Translations under genes and position numbers: made by a program
Notes under the pieces: generated by a model
The model's input: the letters and a program-made list of their open reading frames with translations, nothing else
The model's database searches: none
Told to the model about the DNA's origin: nothing
Assembly: GCA_028706735.1 (NCBI GenBank)
Contig: JAQTVS010000103.1
Coordinates: 1-8,786 of the forward strand
Direction of reading: 5' to 3'
DNA length: 8,786 bases
From: Thiomonas sp.
Lineage (GTDB): Bacteria; Pseudomonadota; Gammaproteobacteria; Burkholderiales; Burkholderiaceae_C
Shown here: piece after piece, positions 1 to 5,791 of the stretch
Position numbering within the stretch: the first letter of the stretch is position 1
Layout: the number at the start of each line of letters is the position of its first letter

Positions 1-44
1 CTGCGAGCGACTTCAGCGATATGGACGACGACATTCCGTTCTAA
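1..44 (+). CDS. ssb: Single-stranded DNA-binding protein SSB, C-terminal end only
   Basis: Only the last 13 codons are inside the window. They read ASDFSDMDDDIPF followed by TAA at 42-44. The acidic tip ending in DDDIPF is the classic C-terminal tail of bacterial SSB, the peptide that docks DNA repair and replication partners; E. coli SSB ends in the same six residues. The OB-fold domain lies upstream of the window and cannot be seen. The gene converges on the leftward cyd operon. The identification rests on a short but highly diagnostic tail. Confidence 0.85.
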   Translation, partial: ASDFSDMDDDIPF

Positions 45-74
45 ATCAGAAAAAAACCGTTTTTGTTGGTACAA

Positions 75-100
75 GCCCGCGCCCCTTTTGGAGCGCAGGC
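75..100 (+). terminator. Hairpin after ssb, possible terminator
   Basis: Imperfect inverted repeat beginning 31 bases past the ssb stop: GCCCGCGCCCC, loop TTTT, GGAGCGCAGGC. It forms an 11-position stem with two C/A mismatches. No clear T-tract follows, so it is only a weak candidate for an intrinsic terminator of ssb. A short A5-CCG-T5 palindrome around 52-64 lies just before it. Confidence 0.35.
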
Positions 101-402
101 TGTGTTCTGACCAGTCCACTGGGGCGAAAACCCGATTCCCCAACAGCCTCGACCCTCTGATCGGCTATGCGCAAACGCTGCGATTTTCATCCCGCGCTGG
201 CTTTGAGTTCATCAAGAATCGCCAGGGTCTCGTCCGTCCTCTTCGCTGAGCCAGCCTGACCGCGTCGTGCCTTCGCGGTCGCTGGTCACATCGCGCCGGG
301 ATGCGCAGTCAATGCATGCGCGTGGCCAGCCCTGCCAATGGACAGTGCCGGCGAGCCCAGTGTTCATGCGGGCTCTGAGGATTTTTGAGGAATGACCAAA
401 AA
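101..402. other. Intergenic region between ssb and the cyd operon, no supported gene
   Basis: About 300 bases without a convincing gene on either strand. The open frames here need TTG starts or give low-complexity peptides. One perfect 6-base inverted repeat (GAGCCC at 353-358, GGGCTC at 370-375) lies 28 bases past the stop of the leftward gene ending at 403, but no T-run follows it. A leftward 32-codon stretch ending at 187 reads DETLAILDELKASAG near its end. It resembles a protein C-terminus but has no start codon, so it could be a gene remnant or chance. Confidence 0.5.
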
Positions 403-606
403 TCAAACCGGCCGTTCCGGTTCAGAGGGCCTTGGTTCATCAAGGTGGTCGAACCACATGATCGCGCCTGCCAGAAGCAGGACAAAGAAGACGGTGCCGA
501 AAATCCATGCGAAGTACCACGAGGCATTGCTGCCCACGAGGATGCCTAAGCCGATCACCGCGGCGCCGACGAGAAAGAACAGCGTAAGAGAAAAGAACTT
601 TTTCAT
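403..606 (-). CDS. cydX: Second tandem CydX-like small subunit with extra N-terminal membrane helix
   Basis: A 67-residue protein with two predicted membrane helices (about 5-25 and 30-51) joined by a tight turn, GSNAS. The second helix begins with WYFAWIFGT (residues 30-38), matching E. coli CydX, which begins MWYFAWILGT and is a single-helix subunit stabilising the haem sites of cytochrome bd. The first helix is absent from E. coli CydX. The C-terminus is charged (DHLDEPRPSEPERPV). It is a paralogue of the gene at 695-904: 22 of the first 53 aligned residues are identical, including the block ASWYFAW. The ATG at 606 is preferred because it gives the same MK-F N-terminus as the paralogue and has GGAG 8 bases upstream. 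A TTG start at 672 would give 89 residues and place the terminator hairpin inside the coding region. The terminator at 622-646 separates it from the rest of the operon, so expression probably depends on readthrough or its own promoter. Confidence 0.85.
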   Translation of the reverse strand: MKKFFSLTLFFLVGAAVIGLGILVGSNASWYFAWIFGTVFFVLLLAGAIMWFDHLDEPRPSEPERPV

Positions 607-621
607 GAGGGGCGCTCCACG

Positions 622-646
622 AAAAAGGGCCAGGTTGCCCTGGCCC
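622..646 (-). terminator. Intrinsic terminator between the two cydX-like genes
   Basis: Read leftward: GGGCCAGG, loop GCAA, CCTGGCCC, then TTTTT. The 8-base stem is perfect, is extendable by one A-T pair, and is closed by a GNRA-type tetraloop, with the U-tract directly after. It begins 48 bases past the stop of the first cydX-like gene and ends 15 bases before the ATG of the second. Upstream, GGCCCT (677 to 672, leftward) could pair with AGGGCC at the base of the 5' arm, so a competing anti-terminator fold is conceivable. That last point is inference; GC-rich sequence allows such pairings easily. Confidence 0.8.
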
Positions 647-694
647 TGAGGCAAGCCCTCGCAGCGCAGCAAGGGCCTTCAGCCGGGTAACGGT

Positions 695-904
695 TCAATG
701 CCCGCCATGGGTTGCGCCGCCGTTGCGGCGATCATCTTCCTGCGCATCAAAGAACGCACCGGAAGCCGCCGAAACCAGCACGATCATGGCAGTCCCCACG
801 ACCCAGGCGAAGTACCAGGATGCATAGTCGCCGATGATCACGCCGATGACGATCGCAATCAGCGCGATCGTCATGAAGAGCACGAAATAAAGGAAGTTTT
901 TCAT
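695..904 (-). CDS. cydX: First tandem CydX-like small subunit with extra N-terminal membrane helix
   Basis: A 69-residue protein beginning MKNFLYFVLF, with two hydrophobic helices (about 4-25 and 30-50) separated by GDYAS. Helix 2 starts WYFAWVVGT, the CydX/YbgT signature. The tail is hydrophilic and ends THGGH. Known CydX is about 37 residues with one helix that binds beside CydA and is needed for oxidase stability; here a further helix precedes it. The ATG at 904 follows AAGGAC by 5-6 bases and lies 14 bases past the cydB stop, so it is almost certainly translated from the cydAB message. Position and motif make the assignment to the bd oxidase strong. The role of the extra helix is unknown: it might occupy the site filled by the separate subunit CydH/CydY in E. 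coli bd-I, but that is speculation. Confidence 0.9.
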   Translation of the reverse strand: MKNFLYFVLFMTIALIAIVIGVIIGDYASWYFAWVVGTAMIVLVSAASGAFFDAQEDDRRNGGATHGGH

Positions 905-918
905 GATGATGTCCTTGC

Positions 919-2052
919 TCAATAGGCGTGGGGGTCGGCTTCGACTTCCTTCGGATCGACCCTGCCGCGCATGACATAGAACGCCCAGCCGGTATACCAG
1001 AAGATGAGAGGAACGAACACCACGGTCCAGCCGGTCATCCACAGCAGCGTGGTTTCACTGGAGATGGAATTCCAGAGGGTCAGGCTTTGCGAGGGGTTGG
1101 AGCTCGAGGGCATGAGGAAGGGGAACATGGCGACGCCAATGGTGCCGATGACACCGATCCACGACACGGCGCCCAGCCACCAAGCCAGCGTGTGCTTGTT
1201 GCTGCGCACGCTCATCCAGCCGAGAAGCAAGCCGGCAAACCCGAGCAGGGGAACCGCCCAGAGGATGGGGTAGGACTTGTAGTTGGACAGCCAGCCACCG
1301 GGCGCCAATTCGACCGTTTGCTGCAGCGGAGTTTGCGGCACGCCGGCTCCGGGGAAGCTCACGATCTTGTAGCCGTTGACCATGCTGACCCAGACGCCAA
1401 GAACAGCGAACAGCACAATGGCGGCCAGAGCGGCATAGCCCGCCGCAGTGCGGGCGCGGCCCGCGACCGGGTCGGGCGCGCGACCCATCATCATCACGGC
1501 GCCCATGTAGACCGACAAAGAGAGCGACAGCAGACCGGCCAGCACCGAGAACGGGTTGAACAGGAAGATGAAGCTGCCGGTGTAGATGGAGCGCAGGTTC
1601 CACTCGAAGTGGAAAGGCACGCCCATCAACATATTGCCCATGGCGGCGCCGAAAATGATCATCGGCAGCGCGCCGCTGAGCAGCAGCGTCCAGTCCCAGG
1701 CATTGCGCCAGCCCGGCGAGGCGATCTTGCTGCGGTACTCAAACCCCAGCGGGCGCACGATCATGCTCCACAGCAGCAGCAAAATGACCACATACAGGCC
1801 AGAGAACGAAGTGGCGTAGATCAGCGGATAGGCCGCGAAGATCGCGCCGCCGCCGAGGATGAACCACACCTGATTGCCGTCCCAGTGGGGGCCGATGGCA
1901 TTGAGCATGGAGCGGCGCTCGGTATCAGTTTTGCCGATGAAGCGCAGCAACGTGCCTACGCCCATGTCCATGCCGACCATGGTGCCCAGCCCGACGAACA
2001 GCACGCCGAGCAGGACCCACCACAAGACTTGAAGGATGAGATACAAGTCCAT
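919..2052 (-). CDS. cydB: Cytochrome bd quinol oxidase subunit II
   Basis: Structural partner of CydA in the inner-membrane bd oxidase, which passes electrons from quinol to oxygen without pumping protons. At 377 residues it matches the E. coli CydB length (379), with a multi-helix two-repeat layout. Recognisable blocks are DTERRSMLNAIGPHWDGNQVW (residues 43-63, with D58 equivalent to E. coli D58), GFEYRSKI, GVPFHFEW, and AMFPFLMPSSSNPSQSLTLWN near residues 310-330. In the first helix the motif that reads DGFDMG in E. coli is VGMDMG (residues 26-31): the second Asp, D29, is kept and the first is replaced by Val. The start at 2052 has AAGGAG 9 bases upstream, embedded in the last codons of cydA (…HKE stop), leaving a 6-base gap and implying translational coupling. 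The stop is 14 bases before the first cydX-like gene. Confidence 0.97.
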   Translation of the reverse strand: MDLYLILQVLWWVLLGVLFVGLGTMVGMDMGVGTLLRFIGKTDTERRSMLNAIGPHWDGNQVWFILGGGAIFAAYPLIYATSFSGLYVVILLLLWSMIVRPLGFEYRSKIASPGWRNAWDWTLLLSGALPMIIFGAAMGNMLMGVPFHFEWNLRSIYTGSFIFLFNPFSVLAGLLSLSLSVYMGAVMMMGRAPDPVAGRARTAAGYAALAAIVLFAVLGVWVSMVNGYKIVSFPGAGVPQTPLQQTVELAPGGWLSNYKSYPILWAVPLLGFAGLLLGWMSVRSNKHTLAWWLGAVSWIGVIGTIGVAMFPFLMPSSSNPSQSLTLWNSISSETTLLWMTGWTVVFVPLIFWYTGWAFYVMRGRVDPKEVEADPHAY

Positions 2053-2058
2053 GATTGA

Positions 2059-3696
2059 TTACTCCTTATGGGCGCTCATCGGAGCGGCCGGGTTGGGGGC
2101 GAAACCACCGCCGAACGAGGGCTGGGGTTTGCGGTTTTGGGGGAGGCCGGGAGCGGACGGCGAACCGTGCTCTTCCGGGCCTTGCTTGATCGCGCGCACC
2201 ATCAGGTACATCTCGACCGCGATGAAGATGGAGTAGAGCGACACAAAGCCCACCAGCGAGAAGATCATGTAACCCACGCTGTGGCTGGACGCGGACATCC
2301 AGGTGGGCAGCATGCCGAACACGGTCCAGGGCTGACGGCCGACTTCCGCGACGATCCAGCCCATTTCGCAGGCGAGGAAGGGCACGGGAATCATCCAGGG
2401 GGCGAACTTGAGGAACCAGCGGTTTTTCGGGTGCTCAAGTTTTCCGCTGATGGTGAGCATGGCGGCGTAGACGAAGTAAGCCAGCATCAGCAGGCCCAGG
2501 CCCACCATGATGCGGAAGGTCCAGAAAATCACCGAGACTTCAGGGATGGTGTCTTTCGCCGCCTTGGCGATATCTGCATCGGTTGCTTTGGACACGTCCT
2601 GATCCGGCGCGTAGCGGGTCACGAGGAAGCCGTAGCCCAGATCTTTTTCATGCGCGCGGAATTGGGCCATGGCGGTGGCGTCGTTGGGGTTCTTGCTCAA
2701 GAGTTTGAGCGCCTCCACTGCCGGAATGCCGTTCTTGATGCGCTGCGTTGCGTCGGCTTCGATTTGGTCGATGCCGGGAACAACCTTGGTGAGGGTGTGA
2801 GTCAACAGCGGCGTGAGCACATAAGGCACCTGGATGGACCAGACGTTCTTTTGCTCGCTCTGCGACGGCCAGGCCACCACATTGAAGGGCGCGGGCGCTT
2901 CATCTGTCTGCCACATGGCTTCCATGGCGGCGAGCTTGGACGGCTGCGCATGCGCACCGACGAAGCCCAGTGCATCGCCCAGCGTGATGACGCCAGCGGT
3001 GGAGAGCACGCCGAACAGGGCCGCCATGCGGAATGAGCGGCGCGCAAGATCCATATGGCGGTTGCGCGCCATGTACCAGGCGCTCACGCCGGCGACAAAC
3101 ACCGCCGCGGTGACATACCCGGCAATGCTGGTATGCACGAACTTGGCCTGCGCGTCCGGACTGAAAATCAGCGCGCCAAAATTGGTGAGTTCCATGCGCA
3201 TGGTCACCGGGTTGAAGGCGGCGCCTTGCGGGTCTTGCATGAAGCCGTTGGCCACCAGAATCCAGAGGGCGGAGAGATTGGAGCCGATGGCCACCAGATA
3301 CGTGACCAGCAAGTGCTGGCCCTTGGACAGGCGTTTCCAGCCAAAGATCATCATGCCGATCATGGTGGATTCCATGAAGAAGGCCATCAGCCCTTCAATC
3401 GCCAGCGGAGCGCCGAAAATGTCACCGACGAAACTGGAATAGAACGACCAGTTGGTGCCGAACTCGAACTCCATGGTCAGGCCGGTGGCCACGCCCAGGG
3501 CGAAGTTGATGAGAAACAGCTTGCCCCAAAACTGGGTCATGTCGCGGTAGATCGTTTTGCCGGTGGTGACGTAAACCGTCTCCATGGCGGCGATCATGAA
3601 GCTGATGCCTAGAGTGAGGGGGACGAAAAGGAAGTGGTATAGCGCGGTTGAGGCAAATTGCCACCGCGATAAGTCCACGACGAGGGTGTCGATCAT
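2059..3696 (-). CDS. cydA: Cytochrome bd quinol oxidase subunit I, long Q-loop type
   Basis: Catalytic haem-bearing subunit: oxidises ubiquinol at the periplasmic Q-loop and reduces oxygen at the haem b595/haem d centre. The protein has 545 residues (E. coli CydA has 522). Key residues align with E. coli: H21 (H19), E101 (E99), E109 (E107), H188 in FVHT as the b558 ligand (H186), K254 and E259 in KLAAMEAMW for quinol binding (K252, E257), M397 in FRIMV as the second b558 ligand (M393), E444 in CEMGW (E445), and GRQPW at 453-457. The stretch of about 60 residues from VPGIDQIEAD to the conserved KDLGYGFLVTRYAPD is the C-terminal Q-loop insertion of the long, bd-I-like class. The tail from about 505 is Pro/Gly-rich and longer than usual. 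The ATG at 3696 has AGGAG 7 bases upstream. It is the first gene of a cydA-cydB-cydX-like operon. No cydDC assembly transporter genes are in the window. Confidence 0.98.
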   Translation of the reverse strand: MIDTLVVDLSRWQFASTALYHFLFVPLTLGISFMIAAMETVYVTTGKTIYRDMTQFWGKLFLINFALGVATGLTMEFEFGTNWSFYSSFVGDIFGAPLAIEGLMAFFMESTMIGMMIFGWKRLSKGQHLLVTYLVAIGSNLSALWILVANGFMQDPQGAAFNPVTMRMELTNFGALIFSPDAQAKFVHTSIAGYVTAAVFVAGVSAWYMARNRHMDLARRSFRMAALFGVLSTAGVITLGDALGFVGAHAQPSKLAAMEAMWQTDEAPAPFNVVAWPSQSEQKNVWSIQVPYVLTPLLTHTLTKVVPGIDQIEADATQRIKNGIPAVEALKLLSKNPNDATAMAQFRAHEKDLGYGFLVTRYAPDQDVSKATDADIAKAAKDTIPEVSVIFWTFRIMVGLGLLMLAYFVYAAMLTISGKLEHPKNRWFLKFAPWMIPVPFLACEMGWIVAEVGRQPWTVFGMLPTWMSASSHSVGYMIFSLVGFVSLYSIFIAVEMYLMVRAIKQGPEEHGSPSAPGLPQNRKPQPSFGGGFAPNPAAPMSAHKE

Positions 3697-4066
3697 TTTG
3701 GCGCTCCTGTTGTGTCGATCCGTTGGTCTTGCGCAGCATCGGGCGCTTGACTGACACCCACGCGGCGAAGAACGCGGAGCAAGGATAGGCTTCCATGTAT
3801 CTCATTTTTTTGATTTGGAGCAATATCCGGGAATTCCCTAGGCTTGGGTGTTGTCCATTCGCGGCACCGTGCTGTGACAAAACGCCGCAGCATGTCCGTG
3901 TGTATTGATTTTTCATATTGACGGGTGTTTTTTCTGTTTTTTTGTTGCGCCGCAGCGCGGGCAAACGACTTCAGCTCGTGGACATCCGCATGGCATTGCA
4001 CAACTTGGGTGGGCACAATGCGCCTGAGAGACGGCGCACTGACGTCTCCCCTGAAAGGAGTCCCCC
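3697..4066. other. Divergent intergenic region between cydA and the DUF1840 gene
   Basis: Holds the predicted cyd promoter (3775-3823), an AT-rich patch with T-runs around 3901-3945 that is unlike the flanking genes in composition, and the leader of the rightward gene. The rightward leader contains a perfect 6-base hairpin, TGCGCC (4019-4024), 8-base loop, GGCGCA (4033-4038), which ends 28 bases before the start codon. No convincing rightward promoter is visible: CACAAT at 4014-4019 is a 4/6 -10 candidate but lacks a good -35. Leftward open frames crossing this region look like chance translations. Confidence 0.6.
3782..3823 (-). promoter_or_regulatory. Predicted FNR/Anr-type promoter of the cyd operon
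   Basis: TTGATTTGGAGCAA at 3810-3823 matches the FNR/Anr consensus TTGAT-N4-ATCAA at 9 of 10 fixed positions. On the leftward strand, TATCCT (3787 to 3782) is a 4/6 match to TATAAT. A start site 7 bases beyond it would be 3775, placing the box centre (3816.5) at exactly -41.5, the spacing of class II FNR-activated promoters. This would leave a 5' leader of 79 bases to the cydA ATG. Low-oxygen control of cyd genes is well known. The site and start here are predicted only from sequence. Confidence 0.5.
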
Positions 4067-4390
4067 ATGATCTACAAATTTCAATCCAAGGCCGATAGCG
4101 ATTTGTTCATGAACGTCGGCCCGGCCGAACGCATTCTGTCCATCATCGGCAAGTCGGCGGGCCCGCAAGGCATCATCGAGCCGTCCGAAATGCCGGCGGC
4201 CATTGCCGCACTGGAGGCTGCCGTGGACGAAGAAGAGCAGGCGCGCAACGCGGCGATGGAATCGGCCACCGCGGACGGGCAGGTCGTTTCGGCGGCGCAA
4301 CCCATCGGCCTGAAGCAGCGGTCCTGGCCATTCATCCAGATGCTCAAGCGTTGCCAGGAGGCGCAGACACCGGTTGTTTGGGGAGTGTGA
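4067..4390 (+). CDS. DUF1840 family protein
   Basis: A 107-residue soluble protein with no signal peptide or membrane helix. It begins MIYKFQSKADSDLFM, contains GIIEPSEMPAAIAALEAAV (35-53), an acidic Glu-rich middle, and a C-terminal block AQPIGLKQRSWPFIQMLKRC (77-96). This pattern is that of DUF1840, a small family of unknown function found mostly in betaproteobacteria. The ATG at 4067 follows AAAGGAG by 6 bases. Its TGA at 4388-4390 directly abuts the start codon of the metal exporter, so the two are co-translated. The linkage hints at a shared condition of expression but does not define a function. Confidence 0.88.
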   Translation: MIYKFQSKADSDLFMNVGPAERILSIIGKSAGPQGIIEPSEMPAAIAALEAAVDEEEQARNAAMESATADGQVVSAAQPIGLKQRSWPFIQMLKRCQEAQTPVVWGV

Positions 4391-5359
4391 ATGCAGGAAC
4401 ATGACCATACGCACGCGGCGCACGATCACGCGCCTCATCGTGATCGCGGGCACGCACACCCCGCAGGGCATCACGGTCACGACCATGCCCGCGGCGCCAG
4501 CGCGCACCGGCTGGGGTGGGCTTTGGCCGTGCTGCTGATTTTCACTGTCATCGAGGCGATCGGCGGCTGGTGGGTGAACTCGCTGGCGCTGTTGTCCGAC
4601 GCGGTGCATATGGCGGCGGACAGCGCCGCGCTGCTGCTGGCGCTTGTAGCCATCCGCCTCAGCGCCCGCCCGCCGAGTGCGCGGCTGACCTATGGCAACG
4701 GCCGCTGGCAGACACTGGCGGCCTTCGTCAACGGACTGGTGCTGCTGCTGTTGACCGTGGGGCTGATCGTGGAGGCCCTGCACCGTCTGTGGCAGCCAGA
4801 GGCGGTGCAGGGCGGCTGGATGCTGGTCATCGCCGCACTGGGCGGCCTGGCCAATCTGGGGGCGCTATTCGCGCTGACGGGCGGCGAGTCGCTGAATGAA
4901 CGAGGGGCGCGGCTGCATGTGCTGTCCGACTTGCTGGGTTCGGCGGCGGCCATGCTGGCGGCGGGTCTGATTCTGGGGTTCAACTGGACGGTGGCCGACC
5001 CGCTGCTGTCGCTGCTGGTGTCGGCGCTCATCCTGCGCTCGGGCTGGCATCTCACCCGCGACAGCGCGCATGTGCTGCTCGAAGGCGCGCCTCCGGGCCT
5101 GAGCGCAAGCCAGGTGCGCGAGGCCTTGGCCGACGTGCCGGGTGTGGCGGGAGCCCACCATGTGCATGTCTGGTCACTCGACGGCGCCGAACCGGTGGTG
5201 ACTTTGCATGTTCGCCTCGCGGCCCAGGCCGAACCGGAGGCGACCTTGCGCGCAGTCCATCATCGCCTGCATGACGTGCTGGGCATCGAGCATGCCACGG
5301 TGCAGATCGAGGCCGGCGCCTGCATCGCTCCCGGACAGACGCATTGCCTTCCGGGCTGA
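4391..5359 (+). CDS. Cation diffusion facilitator metal exporter, CzcD/ZitB-like
   Basis: Inner-membrane proton-coupled exporter of divalent metal, most likely zinc (possibly cobalt or cadmium). It has 322 residues. The first 39 hold 13 His in HDH/HGH clusters, a probable cytoplasmic metal-binding tail. Six helices follow. Helix 2 carries SDAVHMAAD with H73 and D77, and helix 5 carries HVLSD with H176 and D180; this HxxxD pair forms the transport site and a His in helix 2 is typical of zinc-type members. DAVHM and YGNGRWQTLAAFVN are characteristic CDF blocks. The C-terminal cytoplasmic ferredoxin-like domain (about 225-310) contains GAHHVHVWSLDG and ends with Cys/His residues (CIAPGQTHC). The ATG at 4391 has GGAG a few bases upstream inside the end of the previous gene. 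Confidence 0.95.
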   Translation: MQEHDHTHAAHDHAPHRDRGHAHPAGHHGHDHARGASAHRLGWALAVLLIFTVIEAIGGWWVNSLALLSDAVHMAADSAALLLALVAIRLSARPPSARLTYGNGRWQTLAAFVNGLVLLLLTVGLIVEALHRLWQPEAVQGGWMLVIAALGGLANLGALFALTGGESLNERGARLHVLSDLLGSAAAMLAAGLILGFNWTVADPLLSLLVSALILRSGWHLTRDSAHVLLEGAPPGLSASQVREALADVPGVAGAHHVHVWSLDGAEPVVTLHVRLAAQAEPEATLRAVHHRLHDVLGIEHATVQIEAGACIAPGQTHCLPG

Positions 5360-5428
5360 TCTCCGCGGTTGAGCGCAATCAGGTCGCGTGGCCGCCGGAG
5401 GGGGGTGTGACGCGCCCCGGGAACGTGC

Positions 5429-5463
5429 ATGAGAAAACGCAGGGCCGCCCCAAGTTTTCTCAT
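5429..5463. repeat. Palindromic repeat unit 1
   Basis: Perfect 10-base inverted repeat ATGAGAAAAC (5429-5438) and GTTTTCTCAT (5454-5463) around a 15-base loop GCAGGGCCGCCCCAA. A C5-TC-G5 mini-hairpin follows at 5464-5475. A sister unit lies 81 bases on with a nearly identical loop but a different, still fully paired stem. The layout resembles REP-type intergenic repeats of GC-rich proteobacteria. It lies between the exporter stop and the next, convergent gene. Confidence 0.8.
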
Positions 5464-5497
5464 CCCCCTCGGGGGGCCTGACGCGAACGCGGCAGGT

Positions 5498-5509
5498 CTG
5501 GGGGCGCTC
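5498..5509. repeat. 12-base direct repeat, copy 1
   Basis: CTGGGGGCGCTC here recurs exactly at 5659-5670. Copy 1 leads straight into palindromic unit 2; copy 2 leads into TCACAGGGTGTGA and a weaker, degenerate hairpin (GAATCC near 5683 with GGGTTC near 5715). This suggests a decayed third unit of the same repeat family. Confidence 0.6.
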
Positions 5510-5544
5510 TCAAGGAAACGCCGGGCCGCCCCAAGTTTCCTTGA
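5510..5544. repeat. Palindromic repeat unit 2
   Basis: Perfect 10-base inverted repeat TCAAGGAAAC (5510-5519) and GTTTCCTTGA (5535-5544) around the loop GCCGGGCCGCCCCAA. The loop differs from unit 1 at one of 15 positions, while the left arm differs at four of ten, every change matched on the right arm. CCCC-AC-GGGG follows, as in unit 1. Confidence 0.8.
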
Positions 5545-5580
5545 TCCCCACGGGGGGCGGGCTGGGCCCTCCCCCTCCCG

Positions 5581-5605
5581 ACCTCCCCCACGCCGTGGGG
5601 GAGGT
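5581..5605. repeat. C/G-rich palindrome
   Basis: ACCTCCCCCAC, loop GCC, GTGGGGGAGGT: a perfect 11-base stem with a 3-base loop. No T-run follows on either strand, so it is not a standard terminator. Its composition and form match widespread CCTCCCCC/GGGGGAGG intergenic repeats. Confidence 0.75.
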
Positions 5606-5610
5606 GAGAT

Positions 5611-5651
5611 CACTCCCTCCCCGCTCGTGGGGAGGGATGGGGTGGGGAGTG
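5611..5651. repeat. Nested C/G-rich palindrome
   Basis: Inner perfect 9-base stem TCCCTCCCC (5614-5622) and GGGGAGGGA (5629-5637) with loop GCTCGT, overlapping an alternative outer 7-base pairing CACTCCC (5611-5617) with GGGAGTG (5645-5651). It is only 5 bases from the preceding palindrome; together they form a compact structured block downstream of both convergent genes. Confidence 0.7.
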
Positions 5652-5791
5652 CCCGGCCCTGGGGGCGCTCACAGGGTGTGAATGAATCCGGCGTGGCCGC
5701 GCGGCGCGCCCAAAGGGTTCCAATCCAGGCGCAACGCCGATTGGGGCGATTTGGGTGCGATGCGTGGGCATGGCGGACTGTCCACACCCTT

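Larger units (their letters stand above)
5360..5791. other. Repeat-filled gap between convergent genes
   Basis: About 430 bases separating the rightward exporter from the leftward coiled-coil gene, mostly made of the palindromic units listed separately. No plausible gene: open frames on both strands translate to Pro/Arg/Gly-rich low-complexity peptides typical of translated GC palindromes. AGGGTGTG (about 5673-5680) and CACACCCT (about 5783-5790) form a long-range inverted repeat flanking the rightmost part. No classic terminator with a T-tract is visible for either gene, so the hairpins may serve that role. Confidence 0.6.

Noticed and set aside
928..2058. 376-codon rightward open frame opposite cydB
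   Set aside because: Shadow of cydB in GC-rich DNA: composition is rich in His, Gln, Arg and Asp, no domain pattern is seen, and the opposite strand encodes an unmistakable CydB.
2068..3036. 322-codon rightward open frame opposite cydA
   Set aside because: Antisense shadow of a fully recognisable CydA; it has no family features and no ribosome binding site of note.
3693..4016. Leftward 107-codon frame in the cyd promoter region
   Set aside because: No recognisable family and it overlaps the predicted promoter; it also needs to overlap the cydA start.
5429..5544. CRISPR-like pair of repeats
   Set aside because: Only two units, with varying palindromic arms and no constant repeat with unique spacers; REP-type repeats fit better.
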